Positions 24,216 to 32,795 of a DNA stretch of 64,000 nt are shown piece by piece. Position 1 is the stretch's first letter. The number at the start of each line of letters is the position of its first letter. The position numbers and the translations under genes are program-made. The notes beneath the pieces are model-generated. The model made no database searches, was not told the origin of the DNA, and worked only from the letters and a program-made list of their open reading frames with translations. The DNA is from Nocardia sp. NBC_01327. GTDB taxonomy: Bacteria > Actinomycetota > Actinomycetes > Mycobacteriales > Mycobacteriaceae. Location: positions 5,952,001-6,016,000 of the forward strand of contig NZ_CP108383.1 in NCBI RefSeq assembly GCF_035958815.1. The letters run 5' to 3'.

Positions 24216-25871
24216 ATGAATTCCTCGGATTCTTCGGGCACCTTGCCGGGGATGCTCGCCGGTATTGCGGCAGCGCATCCCCGGGTAGCGGCAACCTTCT
24301 GGTCCACGGCCGAGAGCATCGAGTACGCCGAACTGCACCGGGCGGCCGGCAGTGCGGCGGCGGTGCTGATCGAGCGCGGGGTGCGGCGCGGCGAGCCGGT
24401 CGGCATCCTGTGCCCGAACGCCCCGGAGTTCATCGTGAGCTTCTTCGCCATTGCCGCCGCCGGTGGTGCGGCGACTCCGCTGCCGCTGCCCGCGGGGATC
24501 CGCCGGGCCGCCGGATATCCGGAGCAGCTGGCCGCCATCACGGCTGCGGCGGGGATGCGCACCGTGCTGGTCTCACCGGCATTCGCCGAACTGGTGCCGC
24601 TGCTCGCGGGGGTGAATGTCGAATTCGTCGACACCGCAACCCTTTCCGGACCGGATGATGGGGATGCCCCGGCGCTGCCCACCCCCGGACCGGACGATCT
24701 CGCCGTCGTGCAGTTCACCTCCGGCAGCACCGCCGCACCCAAGGGCGTCCAGCTCACCCACCGCCAGGTGACCAGCGGGCTGGCCGCCATCCGCACGGGC
24801 ATTGCCCTCGATCTCGATGATCAGGGCGGGTTCTGGCTGCCGCTGTTCCACGATATGGGCCTGTTCGGCACGCTGTCGGCGATCCTGCGCGGGATTCCGG
24901 CGCACGTCTGGTCGCCGCTGGCCTTCGTCAAGGATCCGGCGCGCTGGTTGCGCGAATTCGCCGCCAGCGGAACCACTATCACCGCCATGCCGAACTTCGG
25001 CTACGAGGCGCTGCTCGCCGCGGTGCCCCCGGAGCGGGTGGCCGAATACGATCTGTCGCACTGGCGCATCGCTTTCAATGGGGCGGAACCGATTTCGCAC
25101 GATGTGGTGACGCGGTTCTGCGAGCGTTTCGCGCCCGCGGGGTTCGCGCCGAGCACCATGTTCGGGGTGTACGGGATGGCGGAGGCCACCCTGGCGGTCG
25201 CCTTCCCGCCGCTGGGGCGCGAGACGGTCTTCGAATGGGTCGATCGCGCCACGCTCGCGGATGACAGTCTCGCGCAACCGGTTTCCGCCACTCGCCCCGG
25301 TGCGAGAGCGGTGGCCGGAGTGGGTTCGGCGGTGGAGGGCCTGTCCCTGCGCATCGTCGATATCGAGACCGCGGCGCAGCTGCCGGACCGGCACGTGGGC
25401 GAGATCCTGATCCAGGGCGCCTCGGTCACCGACGGCTATCTGGCGGTCGATCCGGCGGCGGTCGCGGATCGGTTCATCGACGGCTGGCTGCGCACCGGCG
25501 ATCTCGGATACCTCTGCGACGGTGAACTTTTCGTCACCGGTCGTTGCAAGGACATGATCACCGTGCGCGGGGTCAATCACTACGCCCAGGATGTGGAGGC
25601 CGTCGTCTGCGACCTGGACGGAATCTACAAGGGCCGCTGCACAGCGGCCATCGATCCGGACGGCGCGGACGTCATCGCCCTGATCGCCGAATCCGAACTC
25701 ACCGGCCCCGATGCCGAGGCCCTGGACCGCGCCATTCGGGACCGGGTCGCGGCCGAACTCGGACTGGCCGCCGTGGCGGTGTACCTCGTGCCGCCGCGCA
25801 GCATTCCCCGTACCAGCAGCGGCAAGCTGCAGCGGCTCGCCGCCCGTGAACTCATCGCCCAGCAACGCTGA
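24216..25871 (+). CDS. Fatty-acyl-AMP ligase (FAAL)
   Basis: A 551-residue ANL-superfamily ligase. QFTSGSTAAPKGVQLTHR binds ATP; LPLFHDMGLFG, AFNGAEP, GVYGMAEATLAV and RTGDLGY are the A3-A7 motifs; the C-terminal SSGKLQR carries the adenylation lysine. The HDMGL and GMAEATLAV forms and the long segment after them fit FAALs, which load fatty acids on an ACP rather than on CoA. With the ACP at 27250 in the same operon, it most likely starts the pathway. No clear ribosome-binding site precedes ATG 24216. Confidence 0.88.
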   Translation: MNSSDSSGTLPGMLAGIAAAHPRVAATFWSTAESIEYAELHRAAGSAAAVLIERGVRRGEPVGILCPNAPEFIVSFFAIAAAGGAATPLPLPAGIRRAAGYPEQLAAITAAAGMRTVLVSPAFAELVPLLAGVNVEFVDTATLSGPDDGDAPALPTPGPDDLAVVQFTSGSTAAPKGVQLTHRQVTSGLAAIRTGIALDLDDQGGFWLPLFHDMGLFGTLSAILRGIPAHVWSPLAFVKDPARWLREFAASGTTITAMPNFGYEALLAAVPPERVAEYDLSHWRIAFNGAEPISHDVVTRFCERFAPAGFAPSTMFGVYGMAEATLAVAFPPLGRETVFEWVDRATLADDSLAQPVSATRPGARAVAGVGSAVEGLSLRIVDIETAAQLPDRHVGEILIQGASVTDGYLAVDPAAVADRFIDGWLRTGDLGYLCDGELFVTGRCKDMITVRGVNHYAQDVEAVVCDLDGIYKGRCTAAIDPDGADVIALIAESELTGPDAEALDRAIRDRVAAELGLAAVAVYLVPPRSIPRTSSGKLQRLAARELIAQQR

Positions 25872-25910
25872 AGCCCAGTGGTTTTCGCCTCTCACGAACT
25901 GGAGTCTCCC

Positions 25911-26699
25911 GTGCACAGTTATGACGTCTTCCGCCACTACGAGCGCCTGCACTGGAAGTTGACCGACCTCAACTTCGATGCCGTCGACCCCACCCTGGTG
26001 CGGCCGGAGTACATCACCCTGGCCAAGAGTTCGGCCATGGGCGAATCCAATGTCATTGCGGCGGTGCACGGATTCCTCGCGGAGTTCGTGGACGACTACG
26101 ACTTCTCCACCTTCGCGGTGGTGTGGGGTTATCAGGAAGTTCAGCACCACTACGCTTTCCGCACCTGGCTGCGCGCGATCGGTGAGGACGTGCAGGACAA
26201 GGCCGTGGATGCGATGCGCGAGCCGTACGCGCCCGGCAGCACGCCGTCGGCCACGCTGGCCACGAATATCATTTCCGAGCTCACGGTGAATCACATCTAC
26301 CGCGCGGTGTCGGCGTGGGTGGAGGAGCCGATCCTGAAAGCCCTGCTGCTCAATGCAAGTCGCGATGAGGCCGGGCATGCGCGCGAATTCATCCACTACG
26401 CCACCGAGCGGCTGCGGCGTCGTCCGGAGGAGCTGCCCTCGGTGCTCGAGACGCTGTACGTGTACAGCTCCGAGGCCAAGATCAAGCATCCGGTCAGCAC
26501 CTTCAAGGCCGGCCTGACCGAACTCGGCGATCACGAGACCATCGACACCGGTTTCGATCTGTTCCTGGAGCAGGTGGCGGCCGAGGGTGAGCTGGAGGTG
26601 CTGCACGACAAGGTGCGCCGCACCTTCGCGACGCTCACCGGGCTCGATCTGTCCAGCAATGCCAAGGTGCGCCGCGCGCTGGCCGACGCGATCGCCTAG
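25911..26699 (+). CDS. Ferritin-like diiron oxygenase/acyl-ACP desaturase-like protein A
   Basis: A 262-residue all-helical protein with diiron ligand motifs: an early glutamate helix (AVHGFLAEFVDDYDFS), WGYQEVQHHYAF (E-x-x-H) and a second E-x-x-H as RDEAGHARE. The layout matches soluble acyl-ACP desaturases (FA_desaturase_2), which use O2 to insert double bonds, though the first EExRH motif is degenerate. GGAG six bases before GTG 25911 fixes the start. It follows the FAAL by 39 bases and overlaps no gene; it is paired with the second desaturase-like gene at 28365. Confidence 0.82.
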   Translation: MHSYDVFRHYERLHWKLTDLNFDAVDPTLVRPEYITLAKSSAMGESNVIAAVHGFLAEFVDDYDFSTFAVVWGYQEVQHHYAFRTWLRAIGEDVQDKAVDAMREPYAPGSTPSATLATNIISELTVNHIYRAVSAWVEEPILKALLLNASRDEAGHAREFIHYATERLRRRPEELPSVLETLYVYSSEAKIKHPVSTFKAGLTELGDHETIDTGFDLFLEQVAAEGELEVLHDKVRRTFATLTGLDLSSNAKVRRALADAIA

Positions 26700-26701
26700 C
26701 G

Positions 26702-27253
26702 GTGGAGCATTGCGCCCATCCGGCCGATCCGCCCGCCGTCGCGGTGCCCTGGTCGGTGATTCCGGACTATCACTGCTTCGGCTGCTCCCCGCACAATCCG
26801 TCCGGATTGCGGCTGACCTTCACCCCGCACCCGGACGGCCTGCAGGCCCGGTTCCGCCTGAACCGGTCCTTCGAGTCCTATCCCGGGGTGGTGCACGGCG
26901 GGCTCACCGGCGTGATCTGCGATGAGGTGATGGGCAATCTCATCGTGCTGGTCCGGCATGTGCCCGCCTTCACCATCTCGCAGCGCACGCGATTCCTGAC
27001 CCCGCTGCTGATCGACCGCGAATACCGCTGTATCGCAACACTCTCCGACAACAGCGCCGAGGCCCCGATCCGCGCGTCCGCCGACATCCTGGACGCCGAC
27101 GGCGATCTCTGCGCCTCCTCCAGCGCGACCTACCAGCCGTTCGTGCTGGCGGACGTCCGCCATCAGCTCTCCCTCGACGACGACGAAGTCGCACTGCTCT
27201 CGCACGCCCTGACCACGGCCGATGCCGTGCCATCGAATGGAGTTCAGCCATGA
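26702..27253 (+). CDS. Hotdog-fold thioesterase (PaaI-like)
   Basis: A 183-residue hotdog protein with the N-terminal CFGCSPHNPSGLRL typical of the group and VVHGGLTGVICDEVMG as the catalytic helix entry. It hydrolyses acyl thioesters and could release the finished chain from the ACP, or edit misloaded acyl groups. The start (GTG 26702) is two bases after the diiron gene, and the end overlaps the ACP start by four bases, so it is tightly co-translated. Confidence 0.85.
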   Translation: MEHCAHPADPPAVAVPWSVIPDYHCFGCSPHNPSGLRLTFTPHPDGLQARFRLNRSFESYPGVVHGGLTGVICDEVMGNLIVLVRHVPAFTISQRTRFLTPLLIDREYRCIATLSDNSAEAPIRASADILDADGDLCASSSATYQPFVLADVRHQLSLDDDEVALLSHALTTADAVPSNGVQP

Positions 27254-27501
27254 CCACCGACGACATCCTGCGTACCGTCACCGAAATCGCCGCGGCCGAA
27301 ACCGGTCTGCCCGAGACCGTGCTGGCGCCCGACGCCGATCTGCGCGCCATGGCGGGTGTGGATTCGGTGCGGGTGCTGCGCATGATCGCGCGCATCGAGC
27401 GCACCTATGACATCGAGCTCGAGGACAAGGATGTGTTCGGCACCTCCACGCTGTCCGAGGTGACGGCCGTGGTGGACAAGCTTGTGCGGACGGCCGCCTG
27501 A
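27250..27501 (+). CDS. Acyl carrier protein
   Basis: An 83-residue acidic four-helix ACP. The phosphopantetheine site is GVDSVR with Ser39 (DSV instead of the usual DSL). It carries the growing or modified acyl chain as a thioester. It overlaps the thioesterase upstream and the methyltransferase downstream by one to four bases. A stand-alone ACP next to a FAAL, desaturases and a methyltransferase is a strong hint for chain-on-ACP chemistry. A phosphopantetheinyl transferase must come from elsewhere. Confidence 0.88.
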   Translation: MTTDDILRTVTEIAAAETGLPETVLAPDADLRAMAGVDSVRVLRMIARIERTYDIELEDKDVFGTSTLSEVTAVVDKLVRTAA

Positions 27502-28349
27502 TGTCCGCGCCCGAGGTGACCGTCACCGCCGATACCAATCAGCACTACGATCTCGATCCCGACATTTTCGGGCAGTTCCTGGATCCGCTGCGCAAATACA
27601 GTTCGGCGCTGTACGAAAATGACAGTGACTCACTGGAATTGGCGCAGCGCAATAAGCTGCGGTTCGTGGCCAGGCGACTGGGCCTCAATGGCGGTGAAGA
27701 GCTCCTGGATATCGGCTGCGGCTGGGGATCGCTCATTCTGTTCATGGCGCAGGAGTACGGCTGCGATACGCTCGGCATCAGCCCGGCCCCGCGGCAGCAC
27801 GAATACATTGCCGAGCAGGCGGCCGCGCGGGGCGTCACCAACCAGGTGCGCACTCGCGTAGGGCATTTCGAGCAGCTCACCCTGCCCGATGCCAGCGTGG
27901 ACGCGGTCACCATGCTCGGATCCATCGTGCACATGCCCGATCTGGACGAGGTGTTCCGGCGGGCGCGCGCGGTGCTGCGGCGCGGCGGCAGCCTCTACGT
28001 CTCGGAGAGCTGCTTCCGGAATGCGGCCGCCCGCAGGGCTTTCGACGAACGCGCGGGGACCGAGTTCGTGCGCTCGGACATCTTCGGCTGGGGTGATCTG
28101 CGGCCGCTGTCGGATCTGATCACGGCCGCCGAGGATGCCGGGTTCTCCATCGCCTCGGTCGACGATCTCACCAATGACTACCGCCGCACCATCGACCACT
28201 GGATCGACAATGTGGATATCGCCGCCGAGCGCATCGATGCCCATCAGCCGGGCCTGGCCGCGAAGCTGCGGCACTACCTGGAGGTCGCCAATGCCGGATG
28301 GGGTTACACCACAAAGCATTACGCGCTGGTCTGCCGCAAGGCCCGATAG
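27501..28349 (+). CDS. SAM methyltransferase, mycolic/cyclopropane synthase-like
   Basis: A 282-residue class I methyltransferase. The N-terminal NQHYDLDPDIFGQFLDPLRK and the SAM loop LLDIGCGWGSL are characteristic of cyclopropane-fatty-acid and mycolic-acid methyltransferases (CmaA/MmaA type), which add a methyl or methylene group across a cis double bond. In this operon, downstream of desaturases, that would give methyl-branched or cyclopropane chains on the ACP. The CMAS lid region is short, so other acceptors (O or N) cannot be ruled out. Confidence 0.78.
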   Translation: MSAPEVTVTADTNQHYDLDPDIFGQFLDPLRKYSSALYENDSDSLELAQRNKLRFVARRLGLNGGEELLDIGCGWGSLILFMAQEYGCDTLGISPAPRQHEYIAEQAAARGVTNQVRTRVGHFEQLTLPDASVDAVTMLGSIVHMPDLDEVFRRARAVLRRGGSLYVSESCFRNAAARRAFDERAGTEFVRSDIFGWGDLRPLSDLITAAEDAGFSIASVDDLTNDYRRTIDHWIDNVDIAAERIDAHQPGLAAKLRHYLEVANAGWGYTTKHYALVCRKAR

Positions 28350-28364
28350 CTGTCAGGAGCAGTC

Positions 28365-29207
28365 ATGACGATCGAATCCGCACTGCTGCCGGTGGAGGAT
28401 CTGGTGGTGGCAGTCGACAGCTTTCTGGCGGCCTCCCCCGCCGCGCGCGCCTGGGATGTGGAGACGGCCTTCGACTGGGCCACCGCCGATGCCGGCCGGC
28501 TGTCGGAGGGACAGCGGTCGGCGGTGCAGTTCGTCACCCTCATCGAGGATCATCTGCCCGGGTATTTCGATGTGTACCAGCGCAGTTTCCCGGTGGACGA
28601 CACGGTGGACCTGCCGACCTTCATTCACAATCGGGAGCTGCACCACTTCACCGTGCGCTGGGCGCTCGAGGAGGACACGCACTCGCGGGCGCTGGCGCGA
28701 TATCAGGAAGCCTCCGGTATGGCCGATCGCAGCGCACTGCGCGGTGAGCTGGCGGTGGAGGGGCAGAAGTCCTTCGAGCTGCCGTACACCCATCCGGTGC
28801 AGTACTTCGCCTATGCGCTGGTGCAGGAGAAGGCAACTCAGATGTACTACCACCAGCTGCGGGATGTGGTGGACGATCCGGTGCTCGGGGCGGTGCTCAC
28901 CCGGCTCTCGCGGGACGAGGCGCGGCACTTCAGCTTCATGGCCGATGTGGTGACCCGGTATCTGCGGGCGCAGGGCGATGACGCCGTGGAGCCGATTCGC
29001 GAGGTAATCGCGGGATTCCGTATGCCCCTTGCCGATACGCTGCGCGGCTACTGGCGATGGGCTCTGCGCATTGCCGATGTCGCGGACTACGACCACACCG
29101 CGGCATACGACCATCTGATCAAGGTGATCGACCGGGCGGTGGATGCGCGCACCGACCGGGTGGACGAACTGGCCGACTTCGTCGCGCAGTGCCGCACGCT
29201 GGGCTGA
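28365..29207 (+). CDS. Ferritin-like diiron protein B, acyl-ACP desaturase family
   Basis: A 280-residue protein with clear soluble desaturase motifs: ITLIED-like glutamate in FVTLIEDHLPGY, WALEEDTHSRAL (EExxH) and LSRDEARHFSFM (DExRH). These bind a diiron centre that desaturates acyl-ACP with O2 and ferredoxin. AGGAG precedes ATG 28365. As the last gene of the operon it is followed by a strong terminator. Together with the diiron protein at 25911 it suggests two desaturation steps or a desaturase plus an oxygenase of altered chemistry. Confidence 0.85.
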   Translation: MTIESALLPVEDLVVAVDSFLAASPAARAWDVETAFDWATADAGRLSEGQRSAVQFVTLIEDHLPGYFDVYQRSFPVDDTVDLPTFIHNRELHHFTVRWALEEDTHSRALARYQEASGMADRSALRGELAVEGQKSFELPYTHPVQYFAYALVQEKATQMYYHQLRDVVDDPVLGAVLTRLSRDEARHFSFMADVVTRYLRAQGDDAVEPIREVIAGFRMPLADTLRGYWRWALRIADVADYDHTAAYDHLIKVIDRAVDARTDRVDELADFVAQCRTLG

Positions 29208-29243
29208 GCAGCTGCGCACTGAGTGAGGCGGTCACAGAAAAAG

Positions 29244-29276
29244 GGCCCTGCTCCCGACTTCCCCGGGGGCAGGGCC
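29244..29276. terminator. Bidirectional terminator of the AMP-ligase operon and the PaaI gene
   Basis: GGCCCTGC and GCAGGGCC pair as a stem with a GC-rich inner part, preceded by AAAAAG and followed by TTTC. It lies between convergent genes and could work on both strands. Confidence 0.85.
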
Positions 29277-29290
29277 TTTCTCGTGGATTG

Positions 29291-29755
29291 CTAGTCCGCG
29301 CGGAGAATCAGGATCGTGGTCGAGCCGTGCGCGATCAGCTTGCCCGCGGCGTCGGTGATCCGGCCTTCCGCGGTGGCGGTGCGGCGGCCGACGTGGACGG
29401 CCGTGGCGTCACAGGTGAGCCGGGAGCCGTCCAGGGTCACGCCCCGAATGAAGTTCACCTTCAGTTCCAGCGTCGTATAGGCAACGCCGTCATCGAGTTT
29501 CGTGAATACGGCGCTGCCCATGGCGGTATCCATGAGGGTCGCGATCACACCGCCGTGCACGGTGAACATGGCATTGATGGTCGCCACATTCGGGTCCAGG
29601 TAGTAGCGGGTGCAGCCCGCGCCCGCGCTTTCCAATCGGATCCCCAGCGAGGCGCCGACGCCGAGCTTCTCGTCGAGCCCGCGCTGGAATACCTCGGTGA
29701 GTTCACCGACCCGCTTGGCGACCTTGTCCTCGACGTGATTGTCGATGCTGGTCAT
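29291..29755 (-). CDS. PaaI-family hotdog thioesterase
   Basis: A 154-residue hotdog protein with the conserved TVHGGVIATLMDTAMGSAVF helix (HGG and catalytic Asp) seen in PaaI-type thioesterases that cleave aryl- and acyl-CoA. It is convergent with the desaturase operon, so it is not clearly part of it, but its activity may hydrolyse CoA esters of related products. The distance to the divergent P450 at 29909 is 153 bases. Confidence 0.85.
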   Translation of the reverse strand: MTSIDNHVEDKVAKRVGELTEVFQRGLDEKLGVGASLGIRLESAGAGCTRYYLDPNVATINAMFTVHGGVIATLMDTAMGSAVFTKLDDGVAYTTLELKVNFIRGVTLDGSRLTCDATAVHVGRRTATAEGRITDAAGKLIAHGSTTILILRAD

Positions 29756-29896
29756 GAATTCTTCCTTCCTGCCGAACGATTCCCTTCATTCGAGCAGTCG
29801 GCGGTGAATTCCGTCTGCCGGCAACCCATTCCATTTCAATATCCGATCGGCTGATCGAGACCGGTGCACCCCCGCGTCCGCCCGCACGCCAGTCGA

Positions 29897-29902
29897 TAGC
29901 GT
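29897..29902 (+). promoter_or_regulatory. -10 box of a leaderless P450 transcript
   Basis: TAGCGT matches TANNNT and ends six bases before ATG 29909, the same geometry as the other leaderless starts in this window. No -35 is obvious. Confidence 0.45.
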
Positions 29903-29908
29903 CGCGCC

Positions 29909-31129
29909 ATGGTCGATATCGAAACACCGGACCGGATCGAGACCATCGGCGCGGACTTCTTCGCCGATCCGCACCGGCACTATCGCCGCTGGCGCGAATA
30001 CGGTCCGGTGCGGCGGGTTCGCTTCCCCGACGGCGTGATTCGCTGGGTGATCCTCGGCCACGCGGAGGGCCGCGCCGCACTCGCGGATCCGCGGCTGCGC
30101 AAGAACATCGCGCATGTCGAAGCGCTGGTGAGCAGCAAACGTCAGACGCCGCCCATGGATCCGCGGCAGATCGCGCTGCTGACGCACATGCTCAATATCG
30201 ACCCGCCCGACCACTCTCGCCTGCGCAAGTTGGTCAGCAAGGCATTCACGGCGCACCGTGTGGCAGCGTTGCGGCCGCGCATCGAGCAGATTGCCGATGC
30301 CCTGCTGGACGGGATCGCCGACCGTGACGAAGTCGATCTGCTGCGCGAATTCGCTGTGCCACTGCCTATTACGGTCATCTGCGAACTACTCGGCGTACCA
30401 CCGGCCGAACGCGACGACTTCCAGCAGTGGACCCAGGACATCGTCGGCGTCGTAGGCCGCGAAGCGGAACGCACCCGCGCCTCCCTCGCCATGATCGCCT
30501 ACCTGACGAGGCTGGTCCGCGCGAAACAGGCCGCGCCCGCCGACGATCTCCTCTCCGGGCTGGTCCAGGTCGGAGAGGACGGCGACGCCCTCACCGAAGC
30601 CGAGCTGGTGGCAATGTCCTTCCTGCTCCTCGTCGCCGGCTACGAAACGACAGTGAACCTCATCGCCAACGGCACATATGCGCTGCTCCTGCACCCCGAT
30701 CGACTGCATGCCCTGCGCTCCGACCCCGCCGCCATCCCCGCCGCCGTCGAGGAATTCCTCCGCTACGACGGCCCGGTCAACCTCTCCACCGTCCGCTTCA
30801 CATCCGAACCGATCCACATCGCCGACGTCACCATCCCCCCAGGCGAACTCGTCTACATCGCCCTAGAAGCCGCCAACCGCGACCCCGCCCGCTACCCCGA
30901 CCCCCACACCCTCGACCCCACCCGCGACACCTCCGCCCACCTGGCCTTCGGCCACGGCATCCACTTCTGCCTCGGCGCCCCACTCGCACGCATGGAAGCC
31001 CACACAGCCTTCACCTCCCTCCTACAACACTTCCCAAACCTCCACCTCTCCCCCACCGCCCCCACCCCCACCTGGCAATCCAGCACCCTCATCCGCGGAC
31101 TCCTGGAACTACCGGTCCGCCTCCACTGA
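29909..31129 (+). CDS. Cytochrome P450
   Basis: A 406-residue P450 with I-helix AGYETT, ExxR in EEFLRYDG and heme loop FGHGIHFCLG (Cys354). It belongs to the CYP107-like bacterial class that oxidises polyketides, macrolides or fatty acids. Codon use shifts within the gene: after about 30730 nearly every codon ends in C, whereas the first half is mixed. It may belong to the neighbouring lipid-type cluster as a separately transcribed fourth P450, or be independent. The last 21 bases overlap the convergent methyltransferase. Confidence 0.9.
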   Translation: MVDIETPDRIETIGADFFADPHRHYRRWREYGPVRRVRFPDGVIRWVILGHAEGRAALADPRLRKNIAHVEALVSSKRQTPPMDPRQIALLTHMLNIDPPDHSRLRKLVSKAFTAHRVAALRPRIEQIADALLDGIADRDEVDLLREFAVPLPITVICELLGVPPAERDDFQQWTQDIVGVVGREAERTRASLAMIAYLTRLVRAKQAAPADDLLSGLVQVGEDGDALTEAELVAMSFLLLVAGYETTVNLIANGTYALLLHPDRLHALRSDPAAIPAAVEEFLRYDGPVNLSTVRFTSEPIHIADVTIPPGELVYIALEAANRDPARYPDPHTLDPTRDTSAHLAFGHGIHFCLGAPLARMEAHTAFTSLLQHFPNLHLSPTAPTPTWQSSTLIRGLLELPVRLH

Positions 31130-32146
31130 CGACGAGTGGTGTTGCGGTGTCAATCGGAATTCCAGAGCGGTTCGCCCGTCTGCCACAGCAACTGACGCGT
31201 GGAGCATCAGGCCACATTTCTGGGCCATCGCGGTCAACTCCTCCACTGAGCGCTCATGACCGTCGAAACACATCAGCATGAACAGGTCCATCGCGGTGTC
31301 GGCCCCTTTGCCCCGGATGGGCTCGATCACCACGACGACGCCGTTCGGACCGGCCGCCTGGGCACACGCGGAGAGGATGGCGTGTGCGCGCTCGTCATTC
31401 CAATCGTGCAGGATGTCGGACAGGACATAGGCCTCGGCCCCGGTCGGGAGCGTGTCGAAGAAGCTCCCGGCTATAGCGTCCGCCCGGCCGGAAAGCCCTG
31501 CTGCGGTGAATCTCTCGGTGGCCGCAGCGGCGGTCGGAGCACGATCCAGCACCCGGCCCCGAACAGCGGGATGGGCATACAGAATCGCTGCGAGTAGGGT
31601 CCCGTCGCCGCCGCCGACATCGAGGATGTCGGAGAAACGGCCCCAATCGAATCGCTCGGCGATCTGGGTCGCCTGAATTCGGAAGCGCCAGTTCATCTGT
31701 GCATCGAAGGACGTCCGCAATGCAGGCTCGGCATCGAGGTCGGCCCAGAACTCCCGCCCGTACCGCCGCGGGTAAGCCGTTGTGCCCGTTCGGATTGTCG
31801 CGAGCAACTCGACAAAGGCCAGTTCGGCACGTCCGCCCGCGCTATCTATATCGAGCAGGACCTTGACCCCCTCCGGTGAGTCCCCGCTCATCTGATTGCC
31901 GAGGCCAGTGGGCCGATAGCGACCGGATTCCTGGTCGAGATCGAACACCCCGATCGCCACCAGATGGTCCAGCAACCGCCGCAGTGCGGGTCCGAAAGTT
32001 CCAGTGCGGGAGGCGAGTTCCTCAGTCGTCGCACCCACGGCGCCCGCGCACTCCACCAAGCCGAGCGTCGCGGCCACCCGAATACTCATCGGGGTCGCAA
32101 GATCCGCCATGGCCAGAATCGAATGTCCACTCTCCGAAGCGTTCAC
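31109..32146 (-). CDS. SAM-dependent O-methyltransferase
   Basis: A 345-residue methyltransferase of the dimeric plant/actinomycete O-methyltransferase type. The N-terminal dimerisation winged-helix region (SIRVAATLGLVECAGAVG, EELASRTGTFGPALRRLL) is followed by the SAM loop ILDVGGGDGTLLAAIL and the catalytic SDILHDWND. It methylates a hydroxyl of a small molecule, often an aromatic polyketide. The GTG 32146 start follows a TAGGCT -10 box by six bases. It is convergent with the P450 at 29909 and may modify the same product, which is inferred. Confidence 0.87.
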   Translation of the reverse strand: MNASESGHSILAMADLATPMSIRVAATLGLVECAGAVGATTEELASRTGTFGPALRRLLDHLVAIGVFDLDQESGRYRPTGLGNQMSGDSPEGVKVLLDIDSAGGRAELAFVELLATIRTGTTAYPRRYGREFWADLDAEPALRTSFDAQMNWRFRIQATQIAERFDWGRFSDILDVGGGDGTLLAAILYAHPAVRGRVLDRAPTAAAATERFTAAGLSGRADAIAGSFFDTLPTGAEAYVLSDILHDWNDERAHAILSACAQAAGPNGVVVVIEPIRGKGADTAMDLFMLMCFDGHERSVEELTAMAQKCGLMLHASVAVADGRTALEFRLTPQHHSSSVEADR

Positions 32147-32152
32147 GACCGG

Positions 32153-32158
32153 AGCCTA
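32153..32158 (-). promoter_or_regulatory. -10 box of a leaderless methyltransferase transcript
   Basis: On the minus strand TAGGCT ends six bases before GTG 32146. It fits the TANNNT consensus seen at several other starts in the window. Confidence 0.45.
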
Positions 32159-32252
32159 CCTACGGACTCCTGCGTGACCATCGGATCGGATCAGGCAGGA
32201 TCCACGGCACGGTGGCGCGGAAAGGCGTTGCGTTGCTTTGGATTACTCCAAT

Positions 32253-32705
32253 TCATCGGGCCGCGCCCGGGCCTGGTAGGACGTCGATGTCGTTTGCGTG
32301 CATCGGGTGACCGCAGTGGGTGCAGCGGAGGTCTACGTCGCTGATCTCGCCGCAGGTGTGGTGGCGGTATAGGACGGGCGGGCCGGCGTCGCCTGCGCAC
32401 CATTTGTCGCCCCAGCCTTTCATGACGAGGAGTAGGTCGATGAGCTCTGTTCCCTTCTCGGTCAGGACGTATTCGTAGCGTGGGCGCTGGTCGTAGGCTT
32501 TTTTGTCCAGTACGCCCTGCTCGACGAGGTGGTTGAGCCGCTCGGTCAGGACCTTGCGGGAGATGCCCAGGTCGGCCTGGATCTGCTCGAAGCGGGAGAA
32601 GCCGACCCAGACGTCGCGCAGGATCAAGGGTGACCACGGCTCGCCGATGACGTCGAGGGCGCGGGCGATCGAGCACGCCATCTCGCCGAAGTTCGTCCGT
32701 TGCAT
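32253..32705 (-). CDS. HxlR-family winged-helix regulator
   Basis: A 150-residue protein: CSIARALDVIGEPWSPLILR starts the HxlR winged helix. A C-terminal extension holds CG...CTHCG with a histidine pair (HHTCGEISDVDLRCTHCG), which looks like a zinc- or redox-sensitive site. It is divergent from the reductase at 32796 and the palindrome GTTCCCTTAGGGAAC lies between, so it probably represses that gene and itself in response to metal or oxidant. Confidence 0.88.
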   Translation of the reverse strand: MQRTNFGEMACSIARALDVIGEPWSPLILRDVWVGFSRFEQIQADLGISRKVLTERLNHLVEQGVLDKKAYDQRPRYEYVLTEKGTELIDLLLVMKGWGDKWCAGDAGPPVLYRHHTCGEISDVDLRCTHCGHPMHANDIDVLPGPGAAR

Positions 32706-32727
32706 ATCAGCAGTCTAACCATTGGGG

Positions 32728-32742
32728 TTCCCTTAGGGAACT
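32728..32742. promoter_or_regulatory. HxlR operator GTTCCCTTAGGGAAC
   Basis: A perfect 15-base palindrome, 23 bases upstream of the HxlR start and 54 upstream of the reductase start, in their divergent promoter region. Confidence 0.75.
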
Positions 32743-32795
32743 TCAGTTGCTACAGTTTTGGAGTCTCCTGAAGGAACTTAGAAAGGAACCTGGCG

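Noticed and set aside
24573..26606. 677-codon minus-strand frame opposite the FAAL and diiron genes
   Set aside because: The plus strand has the full ANL and diiron motifs; the antisense peptide has none.
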